34,209 nt of DNA from Pseudomonadales bacterium (GCA_029248675.1 JAQWIX010000049.1:1-34209); one strand, 5' to 3'. Positions 1 to 10,514 are shown, counted from the stretch's first letter. Made by a program: numbers and translations. Notes: generated by a model from the sequence alone, not told the origin.

Positions 1-72
1 TCTACCCTAATTGACCATGTTTGAGAAAACATGAGTAAATTCAGGGGCCTAGAGGCAACTTAAGACACAAAA

Positions 73-148
<76 letters not shown>

Positions 149-221
149 AAGAAGAACAACAAGGCTCGAGTGGTCTCGAGCAAGGCGCGTATTAAAGCGG
201 TGTGGCCGCCCATCGTCAACT

Positions 222-491
222 CTATGTTGGTGCTTGATAGCCTTCGGGTGTATCTGTGGCCTCGTTTGCGAAGAATCGCCACATTTGTTCGGTTAAGTAG
301 GTACGTGTCGCAGGCTCGATCAAGCTCAGATGTTTTTCGTTGATCAGCATGGTTTGCAAGGTTTGCCACTCTTGCCAAGCCTGTGCCGAAACTTCGGTTA
401 ACAGCCTTTCGCCCATGGGGCCGGGTAAGGGTGCGCGCTCCAGTGCTGGTAGTTCTTTGCCATAACGACTGCAAATTACGGTTCGGGCCAT
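222..491 (-). CDS. yggX: YggX family Fe(2+)-trafficking / oxidative damage protection protein
   Basis: 89 aa, MARTVICSRYGKELPALERAPLPGPMGERL...EQMWRFFANE; next to mutY as is usual. Confidence 0.95.
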   Translation of the reverse strand: MARTVICSRYGKELPALERAPLPGPMGERLLTEVSAQAWQEWQTLQTMLINEKHLSLIEPATRTYLTEQMWRFFANEATDTPEGYQAPT

Positions 492-545
492 GCCATTCTC
501 AAGTTAAAAAACGTTGGTTAAGTTTAGCCTGTTGCCTGGCTTGGG

Positions 546-1598
546 TCAGTGCTCTTTGAGCAGGCGCAGCGCGGCGGCAGACAGACCGATGGCCTCATCG
601 CTGTCGCGTAATCGGGTTAACGACACCCAGCGTTGCTCGCCCTCCTGCAGCATGTTGGGCCGGCGCTTAAGCGATATATAGGTTGGCTGGATATCCAGAT
701 GAAAGTGGCTGAAAGTATGGCGGAAAGGCGGCCCGTCTCGCTGTTGCAGCACATCGTTGACATGGATGCCTTGGCTTTGCAAAAAGGACTCCGTCGATGT
801 TTGTGTGGGCCTCTCTGGGGGATTCCAAAGCCCGCCCCAAATCCCGCTTTGCGGGCGTTGCTCCAGCAATATTTGCTGGTCGGGTAACGAGACAATAAAA
901 AAACGCGCTTGGCGAACAGGCTTTGGCGCGCTCTTCTTTTTGGTGGGCAGCTCGGCGACGCGATCGGTTGCAAGGGCTAGGCAGCGTTTCCTCAGCGGAC
1001 ATACCTGACAATTGGCTCGACTGCGCAGGCAGACCGTTGCGCCGAGATCCATGATCCCCTGGGTATAGGCGGCAACGCTTTGATCCGGTGTGTGTTTTTC
1101 AGCAAGTTGCCACAAGGCCTTACTCACTGCAGCTTGGCTATAGTGGCCCTCCACTGCGTGGAAGCGCGCGAGTACGCGCTTAACATTGCCATCTAAGATG
1201 ACCCCTCGTTGATCCATGGAAATAGCGCGAATGGCTCCGGCAGTAGATCGCCCAATGCCGGGCAACGCCTCCAGTTGCTGCTGATCGCGTGGTAGCTGGC
1301 CGTTGTGTTCGGCCAAGATGATCTGGGCCGATTTGTGGAGATTTCGGCCTCTGGCGTAATAGCCTAGTCCGGTCCACAGGTGCAGGACTTCGTCAATTTC
1401 TGCTTGGGCCAAGCTCGGTACATCAGGGAATCGCTGCATAAACCGTTGGTAGTAGCCAATGACCGTGGCTACTTGGGTCTGTTGCAACATGATTTCGGAC
1501 ACCCAAACTCGATAGGGGTTGATGTTAGCTTGCCAAGGAAGATCCTTGCGCCCGTGCTGCTGAAACCAAGCGAGTAGATGTTTGGCAAACCAATCCAT
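546..1598 (-). CDS. mutY: A/G-specific adenine glycosylase MutY
   Basis: 350 aa; HhH-GPD region (PWQANINPYRVWVSEIMLQQTQV, LPGIGRSTAGAI), 4Fe-4S Cys cluster (CLRSRANCQVCPLRKRC), C-terminal NUDIX-like domain. Confidence 0.97.
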   Translation of the reverse strand: MDWFAKHLLAWFQQHGRKDLPWQANINPYRVWVSEIMLQQTQVATVIGYYQRFMQRFPDVPSLAQAEIDEVLHLWTGLGYYARGRNLHKSAQIILAEHNGQLPRDQQQLEALPGIGRSTAGAIRAISMDQRGVILDGNVKRVLARFHAVEGHYSQAAVSKALWQLAEKHTPDQSVAAYTQGIMDLGATVCLRSRANCQVCPLRKRCLALATDRVAELPTKKKSAPKPVRQARFFIVSLPDQQILLEQRPQSGIWGGLWNPPERPTQTSTESFLQSQGIHVNDVLQQRDGPPFRHTFSHFHLDIQPTYISLKRRPNMLQEGEQRWVSLTRLRDSDEAIGLSAAALRLLKEH

Positions 1599-1612
1599 CT
1601 ACCATTGTGGTG

Positions 1613-2893
1613 TTATCGCCCGAACAAGTTCAACAGCTGTTTGGCCCCTTCGCGGAACTCCTCTGGCAGCTTGTCTTCAAGTTCCTCCAGCAGCGGGCCT
1701 TGGATTTTTTCCTCTACAAAGCGCTTGGTTTCTTTTTTGATAAGGTCCTTGGCCACGGACAGCGCAGCGTCTTTGTCGGGGCCACAATCCGGTGAGCCGG
1801 CAGCGCCTTTGCAGTAAAAGGGCAGAGGTAAATCCGTCAGTGCAGGTCCCACGCTGATTGCATCGTTCTCTTTGGCTTCCCTAATCGTCAGGTTACCCTT
1901 TAGATCCAGCTCGCCGGAGCTTTGTTTCATGATGCCGGCCATGGTCACGCGTAAATTGTCGATGTTTGCATCTAATGTGGTTTGCTCATTTTGCAACGAC
2001 CCAGTTACGGCAAGGTTCTGGTAGCGCATCATATCGGGCAGAGATTCGGCGTAATTCTTTTTGCCGATAAGCATGCTCATGGCGGCAAGCGTCTCCTTGA
2101 GCTTCCGAATATCGACGCTGCCATTGGCTGCATCCAGTGTGGCGTCGAGGCGTCCGTTGGCTAGAGTGGCGGTAACTTTGCTTTCCGGCCACGTAAGGCT
2201 GTTGAGGTTGAATTCAGACGAGGTGCAATCTAGCTGACTGGTGTACGCGCTGAGAGCGTCGGCTTGGTTGTCAGCCCCGTCTACTTCTTGCAGCCTGCCA
2301 GTGCATTTGCCAGACAGCGGTGTTTGTTCAATGCGCGTCTTGATGTCGGACTGAACCAAGGTCAGGTCGGTCAGCTGACTGTCTGGATTGGCTTTGGAAG
2401 GCTGTAATCGATAAATCATCTCGCCCGTGATCTCTACCGGTGCGGCGCCGGCGCGGATTTCACTGGGTTCAGGAGCCTGCAAGAATACCAATTGGGCTTG
2501 GAACGGCGTGGTCTTGCCGAGAGAGAAGTCCTGCATGGCGAAGCGCTGTAAACGAAAGTCAGCGTCTTTTACCCTCACTTCGCTGAGCACCAAGCGACCT
2601 AGCGTCCAAGATTCTGGGGCCTTGGTGATTTCTAACAAACTCAACCCAAGCTGAAGTTTGCTGATATGGATTTGAGTTTCCTCATCTCTTACTTTGACGT
2701 TGCTGATCGCCAAACCAAAGCTTGGAAAGATCTGCCAGTTAAGGTCACCCTGAATGTCCACCTGATAGCCGCTGGCGGCGCTGAGTTCGGTGTTTAGCTG
2801 GCTTTTGATTCGTTCAGAATCGCTCAAGAAGTAGCTGGCGGCACCAGCGATCAATGCCACGATGACGAGCAGCGTAAATAGGAATTTTTTCAT
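1613..2893 (-). CDS. AsmA family protein (short form, 426 aa)
   Basis: N-terminal TM plus AsmA-like pattern (SGYQVDIQGDLNWQIFPSFGLAISNVKV); located after mutY. Confidence 0.82.
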   Translation of the reverse strand: MKKFLFTLLVIVALIAGAASYFLSDSERIKSQLNTELSAASGYQVDIQGDLNWQIFPSFGLAISNVKVRDEETQIHISKLQLGLSLLEITKAPESWTLGRLVLSEVRVKDADFRLQRFAMQDFSLGKTTPFQAQLVFLQAPEPSEIRAGAAPVEITGEMIYRLQPSKANPDSQLTDLTLVQSDIKTRIEQTPLSGKCTGRLQEVDGADNQADALSAYTSQLDCTSSEFNLNSLTWPESKVTATLANGRLDATLDAANGSVDIRKLKETLAAMSMLIGKKNYAESLPDMMRYQNLAVTGSLQNEQTTLDANIDNLRVTMAGIMKQSSGELDLKGNLTIREAKENDAISVGPALTDLPLPFYCKGAAGSPDCGPDKDAALSVAKDLIKKETKRFVEEKIQGPLLEELEDKLPEEFREGAKQLLNLFGR

Positions 2894-3112
2894 CGATCTG
2901 GTTTCGCTTGTGATTGGAATGTGGTTCTGGTCCTTGGCAAATGCCGCCCCAGCTCTAGTGCCAATTTAGGGAGTTCTTCTAGGCTGGGCAAGATACGAAG
3001 TGCGATGTTAGTCGCAGTTCCAACCGACGCATTTGCGACAGCACATGCTTTACACTTAGCAGGTGAATTTATTTGACGAAAAGTTTTTCAAGTAGCCCAT
3101 CGCGAGGTCTTT

Positions 3113-3520
3113 ATGAGTGTTGGTACCTTTGATCCTAGTCAGCTCAGGGCGCAAGCCAGACCCATTGATGGGCAGCTACTTCAGCAGGCCGTTGAAATTG
3201 CGCAGCGTCAATCTTCCAGCGCTGGGCAGCTTGATCTCAGCGACGACGAAGTGAGCGCCCTTCAGCCCTTATCGATCCACGCGGGCTGGCTGGAGGCTGC
3301 TCAACAGCTTTCTATGGCTGACGTTGTCGCGTTGATCCGGCTATTCACCCTTGGCGAGGGCCAGTTTTCCAGTTGGCAGGCCGGCGCAAAATCACCGGTG
3401 GTGGCTCTCGCAAAGGCGTTGAAAAAACGGCGTGAGATGACACCGGAGCTGACCACTTGGATCAAGCGAAATACCGATAACCGATATCTACCCCATGGCG
3501 ATCTTATGGACAGGCTATAG
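3113..3520 (+). CDS. conserved-looking hypothetical protein
   Basis: 135-aa ORF in the intergenic space with no competing longer frame; C-terminus ...WIKRNTDNRYLPHGDLMDRL. Family not recognised. Confidence 0.7.
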   Translation: MSVGTFDPSQLRAQARPIDGQLLQQAVEIAQRQSSSAGQLDLSDDEVSALQPLSIHAGWLEAAQQLSMADVVALIRLFTLGEGQFSSWQAGAKSPVVALAKALKKRREMTPELTTWIKRNTDNRYLPHGDLMDRL

Positions 3521-3699
3521 CTGCCATCGTTTTTGGCGTTGTAGTTAACGACGTATTTCATCAACCACCTTTTAAGGGTGCTTCATAACTCGTGAAAGGC
3601 GGTGAAAAGGCGGCTAAACTGCACATCGCTAGGCCGGCCACCTCTGGAAGGTAAGCGACTTTTTCCCAACATATTTTCCCAACACCAAGAGAGAACAAC

Positions 3700-4287
3700 G
3701 TGCGCCAGGCTTCTATCAATCGGGATACCACTGAAACCCAGATAAAACTCAGCATCAACCTAGATGGCGATGGCACCAGCCACTTTGCTACTGGCCTGCC
3801 ATTTTTTGATCATATGCTGACGCAAATTGCGCGACACGGCATGATCGATATTCACGTGGAAGCTACCGGCGACCTTGAGGTCGACGCGCACCACATGGTT
3901 GAGGATGTGGGCATCGTGCTGGGCCAAGCGCTGAACAAGGCTATTGGCGATAAAAGTGGGTTGACCCGTTACGGTCACGCCTATGTGCCGCTGGATGAGG
4001 CCCTTTCTCGGGCGGTGATCGATTTGTCCGGCAGGCCGGGTTTGCACTATCGAGTGGACTACACGCGAGGTCGGGTTGGCGACTTCGACGTGGATTTGCT
4101 GCGGGAGTTTTTCCAAGGATTGGTAAATCACGCCATGATGACCGTGCACCTAGACAACTTACTGGGCGAAAATGCCCATCACCAGGCAGAAACCTTGTTT
4201 AAAGCCTTTGGGCGTGCCCTGCGCGTGGCTGTGGCCGAAGATGAGCGCATGAGCGGTATCGTGCCGTCTACCAAGGGTAGCTTGTAA
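3700..4287 (+). CDS. hisB: imidazoleglycerol-phosphate dehydratase
   Basis: 195 aa, GTG start; [52 protein letters not shown]. Confidence 0.97.
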   Translation: MRQASINRDTTETQIKLSINLDGDGTSHFATGLPFFDHMLTQIARHGMIDIHVEATGDLEVDAHHMVEDVGIVLGQALNKAIGDKSGLTRYGHAYVPLDEALSRAVIDLSGRPGLHYRVDYTRGRVGDFDVDLLREFFQGLVNHAMMTVHLDNLLGENAHHQAETLFKAFGRALRVAVAEDERMSGIVPSTKGSL

Positions 4288-4289
4288 CC

Positions 4290-5027
4290 GTGATTTTGAT
4301 ACCTGCCATTGACCTAAAAGAGGGCCAATGTGTGCGTCTTCGACAAGGGCGAATGGATGACTCGACGGTGTTTTCCAAAGACCCTGTGGCTATGGCGTTG
4401 CATTGGAAATCTCAGGGTGCCAGACGACTGCATATTGTGGACTTGGATGGGGCCTTCGCTGGCGTTCCGCGTAACGGTGAACTGATTAGGGATATGGTTT
4501 CTGCCATGGGCAATGTGCCCGTCCAAGTAGGCGGCGGTATTCGCATCAAGCAGATTATCGATGCCTATCTAGAGGCCGGTGTTCAGGGACTGATTCTTGG
4601 AACAAAGGCGGTGGAAGAGCCGGCGTTTCTGCAGAACATGGCGCGCCAATACCCGGGCAAAATTATCCTAGGTTTGGATGCCCGAGGTGGGGTTGTGGCT
4701 ACCGAGGGCTGGGACAAAGACGCGGGTATTACCGCGCTTGAGTTTGTGCAGGGTCTAGCCGAACTGCCGCTGGCGGGAATTGTTTATACCGATATAGATC
4801 GTGATGGCATGATGCAAGGGCTTAATGTGGAAGCCACGTTGGCCCTAGCCAAGGCCGCTGGCCTTCCAGTGATAGCCTCTGGCGGCGTCACAGAGCTCAC
4901 TGATCTGGCGGCGTTGAAGGCGGCCTTTGCTGACTCGCCGGAGTTGCTTTTTGGTGCCATCACGGGACGGGCCATCTACGAAGGCACCTTGGATGTCGGC
5001 CAGGGACAGGCACTCCTCGACGCTTAA
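4290..5027 (+). CDS. hisA: phosphoribosylformimino-5-aminoimidazole carboxamide ribotide isomerase HisA
   Basis: 245 aa; MILIPAIDLKEGQCVRLRQG, HIVDLDGAFAG, VQVGGGIR, YTDIDRDGMMQG, IASGGV. GTG start. Confidence 0.97.
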   Translation: MILIPAIDLKEGQCVRLRQGRMDDSTVFSKDPVAMALHWKSQGARRLHIVDLDGAFAGVPRNGELIRDMVSAMGNVPVQVGGGIRIKQIIDAYLEAGVQGLILGTKAVEEPAFLQNMARQYPGKIILGLDARGGVVATEGWDKDAGITALEFVQGLAELPLAGIVYTDIDRDGMMQGLNVEATLALAKAAGLPVIASGGVTELTDLAALKAAFADSPELLFGAITGRAIYEGTLDVGQGQALLDA

Positions 5028-6244
5028 TTGTTTTTGTCATGCAGCTCCGATGTTTGTACCAGCGAAGGCTTGGCCAACATCGCCAAAGCTCTGGTGACCG
5101 CCGATTCTCCCTCGGTCAGTAGTACATCCGGCACAAGGCCTTGCTCGTTAAATGTTCGCCCGTTGGGGGTAAGGTAAATCCCTGTGGTGATTTTCAGTGC
5201 GCTGCCGTTTGCCAGTGGTGGTAGCAATGTCTGCACAGTGCCCTTGGCAAAAGTTTGGCTGCCCACAATTTTTGCTCGACCGTGATCTTGCAATGCGCCA
5301 GCGATGATCTCTGCGGCGGAGGCGGTGCCCGCATTGACGAGTATGACGGTTGGCAACGCTTTTAACGGCGTAGTTGGCCCTGCCGGATAGGTAACCGCGC
5401 CTGCAGCCTCCGGTAGCAACTGGGCTGCGGCTGTGGTGACGATCTTGCCGCTATCTAGAAATAAATCTGCCGTTGCAACCGCGCAGTTTAATGTGCCCCC
5501 CGGATTATTTCGCAGGTCCAGAATCAGTCCGGTGATTGGGGGGTTCTTATGAGCTGTGACGGCGCGAACAAGGTCCTCGGCTAAGCCGTCATAGCACTGA
5601 GCTGCTTTCACATGCATGACACGTTCAGCGACCATCTCGGTTTGCAGATACACGCCGGTAAGCTTGGTGCGCTTCAGGGTAAGCTCGAAATAAGATTCCG
5701 ATGACTGAGCACTTACCTTGCGAGAGAAACCGATGGCCACTTCTGTGTCCTGTTTTCCTCGAAGCATGGCAACAAGTTCGCGCAGTAGTTTGCCTTGAAC
5801 GCTCTTGCCATCAACGGTTTTGATCCGATCGCCGGGTTGTATGTCCTGAGCCTCCGCAGGCGAGTTGACCAGGGTACTCAGCACGGTGAAAAACCCCCGC
5901 TCCAGTCCTATTTCCAGACCAACACCAACAAAACTGCCTTGAGATTCTTTCAGCAGCCGCTCATAGGCTTCAGGGGTCAATAATTCAGAGTGGTCATCGA
6001 GGGTGTTAACCATGCCTTTGATCGCGCCGCGCTCCAAGGCGGCGTTGTCGATGTCGCCCAGATAATGCTCGTGAATTTGCTGTTTAGCCCGTTGAAAACT
6101 TGGCGACTGCGATGGTGACTTCTGGGCAGCTCGGTCGAGCACGATGCCCAAGGCGACGCCAAAGACGATGCCAAGTACCAATGTCCGAAGGGTGATGGGT
6201 TTAGCGGCAGGGTTGTCCAAGGCTCCGCTCATGGCGCCAGCCAC
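5024..6244 (-). CDS. ctpA: S41 family C-terminal processing peptidase (CtpA-like)
   Basis: 406 aa; N-terminal TM, PDZ (VGVGLEIGLERGFFTVLSTLVNSPAEAQDIQPGDRI), LRNNPGG, NAGTASAAEIIAGALQDHGRAKIVGSQTFAKGTVQ. Confidence 0.93.
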   Translation of the reverse strand: MAGAMSGALDNPAAKPITLRTLVLGIVFGVALGIVLDRAAQKSPSQSPSFQRAKQQIHEHYLGDIDNAALERGAIKGMVNTLDDHSELLTPEAYERLLKESQGSFVGVGLEIGLERGFFTVLSTLVNSPAEAQDIQPGDRIKTVDGKSVQGKLLRELVAMLRGKQDTEVAIGFSRKVSAQSSESYFELTLKRTKLTGVYLQTEMVAERVMHVKAAQCYDGLAEDLVRAVTAHKNPPITGLILDLRNNPGGTLNCAVATADLFLDSGKIVTTAAAQLLPEAAGAVTYPAGPTTPLKALPTVILVNAGTASAAEIIAGALQDHGRAKIVGSQTFAKGTVQTLLPPLANGSALKITTGIYLTPNGRTFNEQGLVPDVLLTEGESAVTRALAMLAKPSLVQTSELHDKNN

Positions 6245-7374
6245 TGCTTGGGGTTTTTCACCGCGCCCTTGTGCCTAAGTTCAAAGTAGATGCCGGGTTC
6301 GTAGCCGCCGCCGCTGTTTCCTGCCCGGGCCAAGACTTCTCCGCCCTCTACCCAATCACCGACGCTTTTCGTTAGTGAATCAGCATGACCGTAAAGGGTC
6401 ATATATCCGTCACCGTGATCCACAATGGCGATCAGGCCGAAGCCTCGAAGCCAGTCGCTGAAGATCACCTTGCCCTGAAACACCGCGGTGACGCTGGCCC
6501 CTACGGGTCCGCTTACATCAATGCCTCGCCAATCTAGATTTGTGCCTGCTCGGGTGTCCCCAAACTTGTGCCGAATTTTTCCCTTCAAAGGACTGGGTAA
6601 TTTGCCCTTGGCGGCAGCGAAGGCTCTGCCGTCCAAGGTCGATGTTTGGGCGCGCAATTGATTGAGTAAACGCCGCAGGCGGTCACTGTCTGCCAGTAGA
6701 GCTTCCTGTTGGGCTGTTTTTGATTTCCGTTGGCTCGCCAGCGCCCGGATGGCTTGGGAGCGCTCTTGCCTTTGGGTTTTTAGCTGATTGGTTTGACTGA
6801 CAAGGGCTTGGCTGCGGTCGGTTTGTTCCTTCAGTTTGCTGTCCAGTTTGCTCTGGACCCCCTCCAGTTCTTCTAGCCCCTGTTTATAGCGGTTCATGGA
6901 AGCCAAACGCTGCTCACCCAAGTAACGGTGATAGCGAATGAGTCGATCCACATCAGCACTTAGCTGCTGACTTAACAGCTGTTTGATGAAGTCATCCCCG
7001 CCCAGCCGGGAAGACGCCCTCAGGTGGGCAATGATGGCGGCGCGTTGGTCATCCAATTGCTTTTGCAATCGTTGTTGCTGACGCTGTAAATCCCCAACCT
7101 CGTCGCGAGTCCTGGCGAGTTCAGTCTTAGACTGTTGGCTTTGCGTTACCAAGTCGTTGATGGCTTGGTCCTGCTGGCGAATTTGCTGCTCGATCTCGGC
7201 ACTTTGTCGCTGGGCTTGAGTTAGCCACTTTTCTAGATCATTGAGCTGGTTTACAACTTCATCTAGAGCGACCTCGGCTTCGTCGCTGGTGTTAATTTCT
7301 GCGGCGCTGAGATAGGGGGAAGAGCAGGCGATGATGCCCACAATGAACCAAATTCGATTCCGCCGCTTGTTCAT
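6229..7374 (-). CDS. envC: EnvC-like murein hydrolase activator (coiled coil + degenerate LytM/M23 domain)
   Basis: 381 aa; signal peptide, long Q/R coiled coil, C-terminal VDHGDGYMTLYGHADSLTKSVGDWVEGGEVLARAGNSGG. Confidence 0.92.
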   Translation of the reverse strand: MNKRRNRIWFIVGIIACSSPYLSAAEINTSDEAEVALDEVVNQLNDLEKWLTQAQRQSAEIEQQIRQQDQAINDLVTQSQQSKTELARTRDEVGDLQRQQQRLQKQLDDQRAAIIAHLRASSRLGGDDFIKQLLSQQLSADVDRLIRYHRYLGEQRLASMNRYKQGLEELEGVQSKLDSKLKEQTDRSQALVSQTNQLKTQRQERSQAIRALASQRKSKTAQQEALLADSDRLRRLLNQLRAQTSTLDGRAFAAAKGKLPSPLKGKIRHKFGDTRAGTNLDWRGIDVSGPVGASVTAVFQGKVIFSDWLRGFGLIAIVDHGDGYMTLYGHADSLTKSVGDWVEGGEVLARAGNSGGGYEPGIYFELRHKGAVKNPKQWLAP

Positions 7375-7375
7375 T

Positions 7376-8914
7376 CTAGGCTGGCGTAATCAGCGTATTT
7401 CCGGTCATTTCGTCCGGTGCATCCATGTGCATTAGATCCAGCAGGGTCGGCGCCACGTCGCATAGGCTTCCGCCGGATCTCAATTGCACGGGCCGACTGC
7501 CCACGTAAACCAAGGGCACCAAGTTACTGGTGTGAGCCGTATGCTCTTGGTCGCTGTTTGGGTCGCGCATTTGTTCGACGTTGCCGTGGTCGGCGGTTAT
7601 CAACATGTTACCCCCCACGCTGACTATCGCTTCTTCCAGTCTTGCTATGCACGCATCCAGAGTTTCCACGGCCCTGATTGCGGGCAGGAGCTTACCGCTG
7701 TGGCCAACCATATCGCCGTTGGCGTAGTTACAAACGATGACATCGAACTCGCCTCCTTGAATGGCCTGTACCAGTTGATCGGTAACTTTCCCCGCGCTCA
7801 TTTCTGGCTGTAAATCGTAAGTGGCCACATCGGGTGATGGAATGAGGATGCGTTTTTCACCGTCAAAGGGTTGTTCTCGTCCGCCGGAAAAAAAGAAGGT
7901 TACGTGGGCATATTTTTCGGTTTCGGCAATTCGCAGTTGGCGCTTGCCGTTGTTTTGTAGGAACTCTCCCAAGGAATTGTGCAGGGTCTCAGGAGCAAAG
8001 GCACAAGGCGCTTTAATATCGTCGGCATATTGAGTCAGCGTCACGAAGTGCGCAGGGGGAGCGAAGGAGCGGCGTTCAAAACCCGAAAAGTCTTCTTCGG
8101 TCATGGCTCGCGTGAGTTGGCGGGCCCGATCCGCTCGGAAGTTCATGAAGATAACGCTGTCTTGGGCACCAATACCCCGAGGTGGTTCTTGTTCATCGTG
8201 AATAGACGTTGGTTGCACGAACTCGTCGTTTTCGTCTCGATCATAGGCCGCTAGCAGTGCTGCTGTGGCGCTTTGGGCGTGGAAGGGTGCTTCTCCGCGG
8301 GCCAATAGGTTGTAGGCTCTGGCTTGGCGATCCCAATTGTTGTCTCGGTCCATGGCGTAATAGCGTCCGCACAAGCTCATCACGCCACCACAACCAAGCT
8401 CTTGGAATAGGTCTTGGGCGGCTTCAAGGGAAGCCATGGCGCTGCGTGGTGGTGTGTCCCGGCCGTCAAGAAAGGCGTGCAAGTAGACACGCTGAACGCC
8501 GGCGGCGGACGCGCATCGTATCAAAGCAAAAATCTGCTCCTCATGGCTGTGCACACCGCCTGGCGACAGCAGCCCCATAATGTGTAGGGCAGAATCGGCG
8601 TCTTTAACCTCATTGAATACCTTGCCAAATACTGGGTTGCTGGCAAATTCGCCGGTCTCTACCGCGCGATTGATACGAGTGAAGTCCTGATACACCACGC
8701 GGCCGGATCCCAGATTCATGTGCCCCACCTCTGAGTTACCCATTTGGCCTTGGGGCAATCCTACGTCTAAGCCCGAGCCGGATATTAGGGTATGCGGGCG
8801 CTGGTCTAGAAGCCGGTCCCAAGTTGGGGTGCTTGCTAGTGCTATGGCGTTGTTTTCCGTTTCGAGGCGATGGCCAAAACCATCGAGTATCACCAGCAAG
8901 CTGACATCGGGCAT
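7376..8914 (-). CDS. gpmI: 2,3-bisphosphoglycerate-independent phosphoglycerate mutase
   Basis: 512 aa; [69 protein letters not shown]. Confidence 0.98.
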   Translation of the reverse strand: MPDVSLLVILDGFGHRLETENNAIALASTPTWDRLLDQRPHTLISGSGLDVGLPQGQMGNSEVGHMNLGSGRVVYQDFTRINRAVETGEFASNPVFGKVFNEVKDADSALHIMGLLSPGGVHSHEEQIFALIRCASAAGVQRVYLHAFLDGRDTPPRSAMASLEAAQDLFQELGCGGVMSLCGRYYAMDRDNNWDRQARAYNLLARGEAPFHAQSATAALLAAYDRDENDEFVQPTSIHDEQEPPRGIGAQDSVIFMNFRADRARQLTRAMTEEDFSGFERRSFAPPAHFVTLTQYADDIKAPCAFAPETLHNSLGEFLQNNGKRQLRIAETEKYAHVTFFFSGGREQPFDGEKRILIPSPDVATYDLQPEMSAGKVTDQLVQAIQGGEFDVIVCNYANGDMVGHSGKLLPAIRAVETLDACIARLEEAIVSVGGNMLITADHGNVEQMRDPNSDQEHTAHTSNLVPLVYVGSRPVQLRSGGSLCDVAPTLLDLMHMDAPDEMTGNTLITPA

Positions 8915-9084
8915 CGAATGAGATCCTTTGGATTGTTAGGTGTTATAAAATGAGGGTGACGTCCGTTGGCCTAAGTCTTGAGCTATTACGTATAGCGACC
9001 CTCTGAATTGAGGGGATTCTAGCAAAAAGCTAAGGGATTAAGGATGAACGTGTATAATCGCCAATCTTGGAATAGGCAGTGTTT

Positions 9085-9501
9085 ATGGATCAGTTTTTCA
9101 CCTTTCTTGGCAACCACCCGTTATTGATTGGGGCCTTTCTTTTGCTGGTGTTTTTGTTCTTCCGCAACGAATCAGCCCGAGCGGGAGCTACCATTGGCAC
9201 TCAGGAACTGGTTCGTTTGGTAAATAAGGACAACGCCATCGTTCTTGATGTGCGCGATCGTTCTGAGTTTGACGAAGGTCATATCGTTGACGCGGTGAAC
9301 ATTCCCTATGCGTCCTTGGAGTCCCGAATCGATGAGCTGGCCAAGCACAAAGAAAAGCCCGTGGTCATCGCCTGCAAGATGGGTCAGCACTCAGGGGCTG
9401 CGGGCACTCTTTTACAAAAAAACGGCTTCACAAACGTGGTTCGCCTAACCGGCGGCTATTCTGAGTGGCGGGCCCAAAACTTACCGGTAGTAAAATCATG
9501 A
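9085..9501 (+). CDS. rhodanese-like domain protein with N-terminal TM (YibN type)
   Basis: ATG at 9085 (upstream GTG at 9079 also in frame); LDVRDRSEFDEGHIVDAVNIPY and active-site-like CKMGQHSG. Confidence 0.93.
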   Translation: MDQFFTFLGNHPLLIGAFLLLVFLFFRNESARAGATIGTQELVRLVNKDNAIVLDVRDRSEFDEGHIVDAVNIPYASLESRIDELAKHKEKPVVIACKMGQHSGAAGTLLQKNGFTNVVRLTGGYSEWRAQNLPVVKS

Positions 9502-9998
9502 CAGACGAAGATCAGGCGGGCATTGCTGAGGATGCGACTCAGGGTGAAAAACAGGTGCAGATGCGCATCGAAAAAGTGTATTTGAAAGATGCATCTTTCG
9601 AGTCGCCAAAATCGCCCGAAGTGTTCACCCGCCAGTGGCAGCCGAATTTGTCCGTGGATATCAATACCCGCGCCACGCCGCTGCCAGACGATCGTCATGA
9701 GGTTGTTTTGACCATTACCGTTCGTGCGAACGTGGAAGAAGATTTCCTTGGCTTCTTAGTGGAGGTTCAACAGGCCGGACTGTTCTCCATTCAAAACGCG
9801 GACGGCTCTCAGGTCAGCCAAATCATTGGCATCGCGTGTCCAACGACGCTGTTTCCATACGCACGCGAGGCTTTAGACAACTTGGTGGTTAAAGGGGGCT
9901 TCCCGGCCATTAATCTGGCCCAAGTGAATTTCGAAGCCCTGTATACCCAGGCTCTGCAAGATAGGCAGCAACAGCCTCAGCCATCGACGACTCATTGA
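9498..9998 (+). CDS. secB: protein-export chaperone SecB
   Basis: Start MTDEDQAG at 9498, overlapping the rhodanese stop (ATGA). MRIEKVYLKDASFESPKSPEVF, PTTLFPYAREALDNLVVKGGFPAINLAQVNFEALY. Confidence 0.97.
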   Translation: MTDEDQAGIAEDATQGEKQVQMRIEKVYLKDASFESPKSPEVFTRQWQPNLSVDINTRATPLPDDRHEVVLTITVRANVEEDFLGFLVEVQQAGLFSIQNADGSQVSQIIGIACPTTLFPYAREALDNLVVKGGFPAINLAQVNFEALYTQALQDRQQQPQPSTTH

Positions 9999-10007
9999 TC
10001 TAATGCA

Positions 10008-10469
10008 TCAAAGAACGCCGTCATAACCTCGCTGACGCCAAGCTTCGTAAAGAGTGATGGCTACGGAGTTAGCTAAGTTGATGCTGCGGGTCGGGGCCTG
10101 CATTGGGATACGCAGTTTTCGGTCTTGGGGCCAGCGGGATAACACGTCATCTGGCAAGCCTCGGGTCTCAGGTCCGTAGAGCAGCACGTCATCGGATTGA
10201 AAAGCGATCTCTGCGAAATTTAGGCTACCCTTGGTGGTCATAGCAAACCATCGTTGGTCGCAAAGCTGTTCCTCGCACTGGGACAGGTTGTCGTACAGGC
10301 TGACTCGGGTGAAATCGTGGTAATCCAAACCTGCACGCCGAAGTCGTTTGTCATCCCAGTCGAACCCCAGTGGTCGGATTAAGTGCAGGGACGCACCGGT
10401 GTTGGCGCAAATGCGGATAATGTTACCGGTGTTGGGCGGTATCTCAGGTTGATAAAGAACCACGTGCAT
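10008..10469 (-). CDS. trmL: tRNA (cytidine(34)-2'-O)-methyltransferase TrmL (SPOUT family)
   Basis: 153 aa; [55 protein letters not shown]. Confidence 0.96.
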   Translation of the reverse strand: MHVVLYQPEIPPNTGNIIRICANTGASLHLIRPLGFDWDDKRLRRAGLDYHDFTRVSLYDNLSQCEEQLCDQRWFAMTTKGSLNFAEIAFQSDDVLLYGPETRGLPDDVLSRWPQDRKLRIPMQAPTRSINLANSVAITLYEAWRQRGYDGVL

Positions 10470-10514
10470 GAATGGACCGCCCGGCTATTGTAAAGGCGTT
10501 CTATTGTACGGCTT

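Noticed and set aside
7417-8921. Multiple plus-strand ORFs (60-123 aa) opposite gpmI
   Set aside because: Antisense shadow ORFs of a long GC-rich conserved gene; no independent support.
8999-9016. CCCTC/GAGGG hairpin between gpmI and the rhodanese gene
   Set aside because: Only a 5-bp stem with no T-run; too weak to call.
9053-9058. TATAAT as a strong sigma70 promoter for the rhodanese-secB pair
   Set aside because: Good -10 hexamer and plausible position, but no convincing -35 at 16-18 bp spacing, so not listed as a feature.
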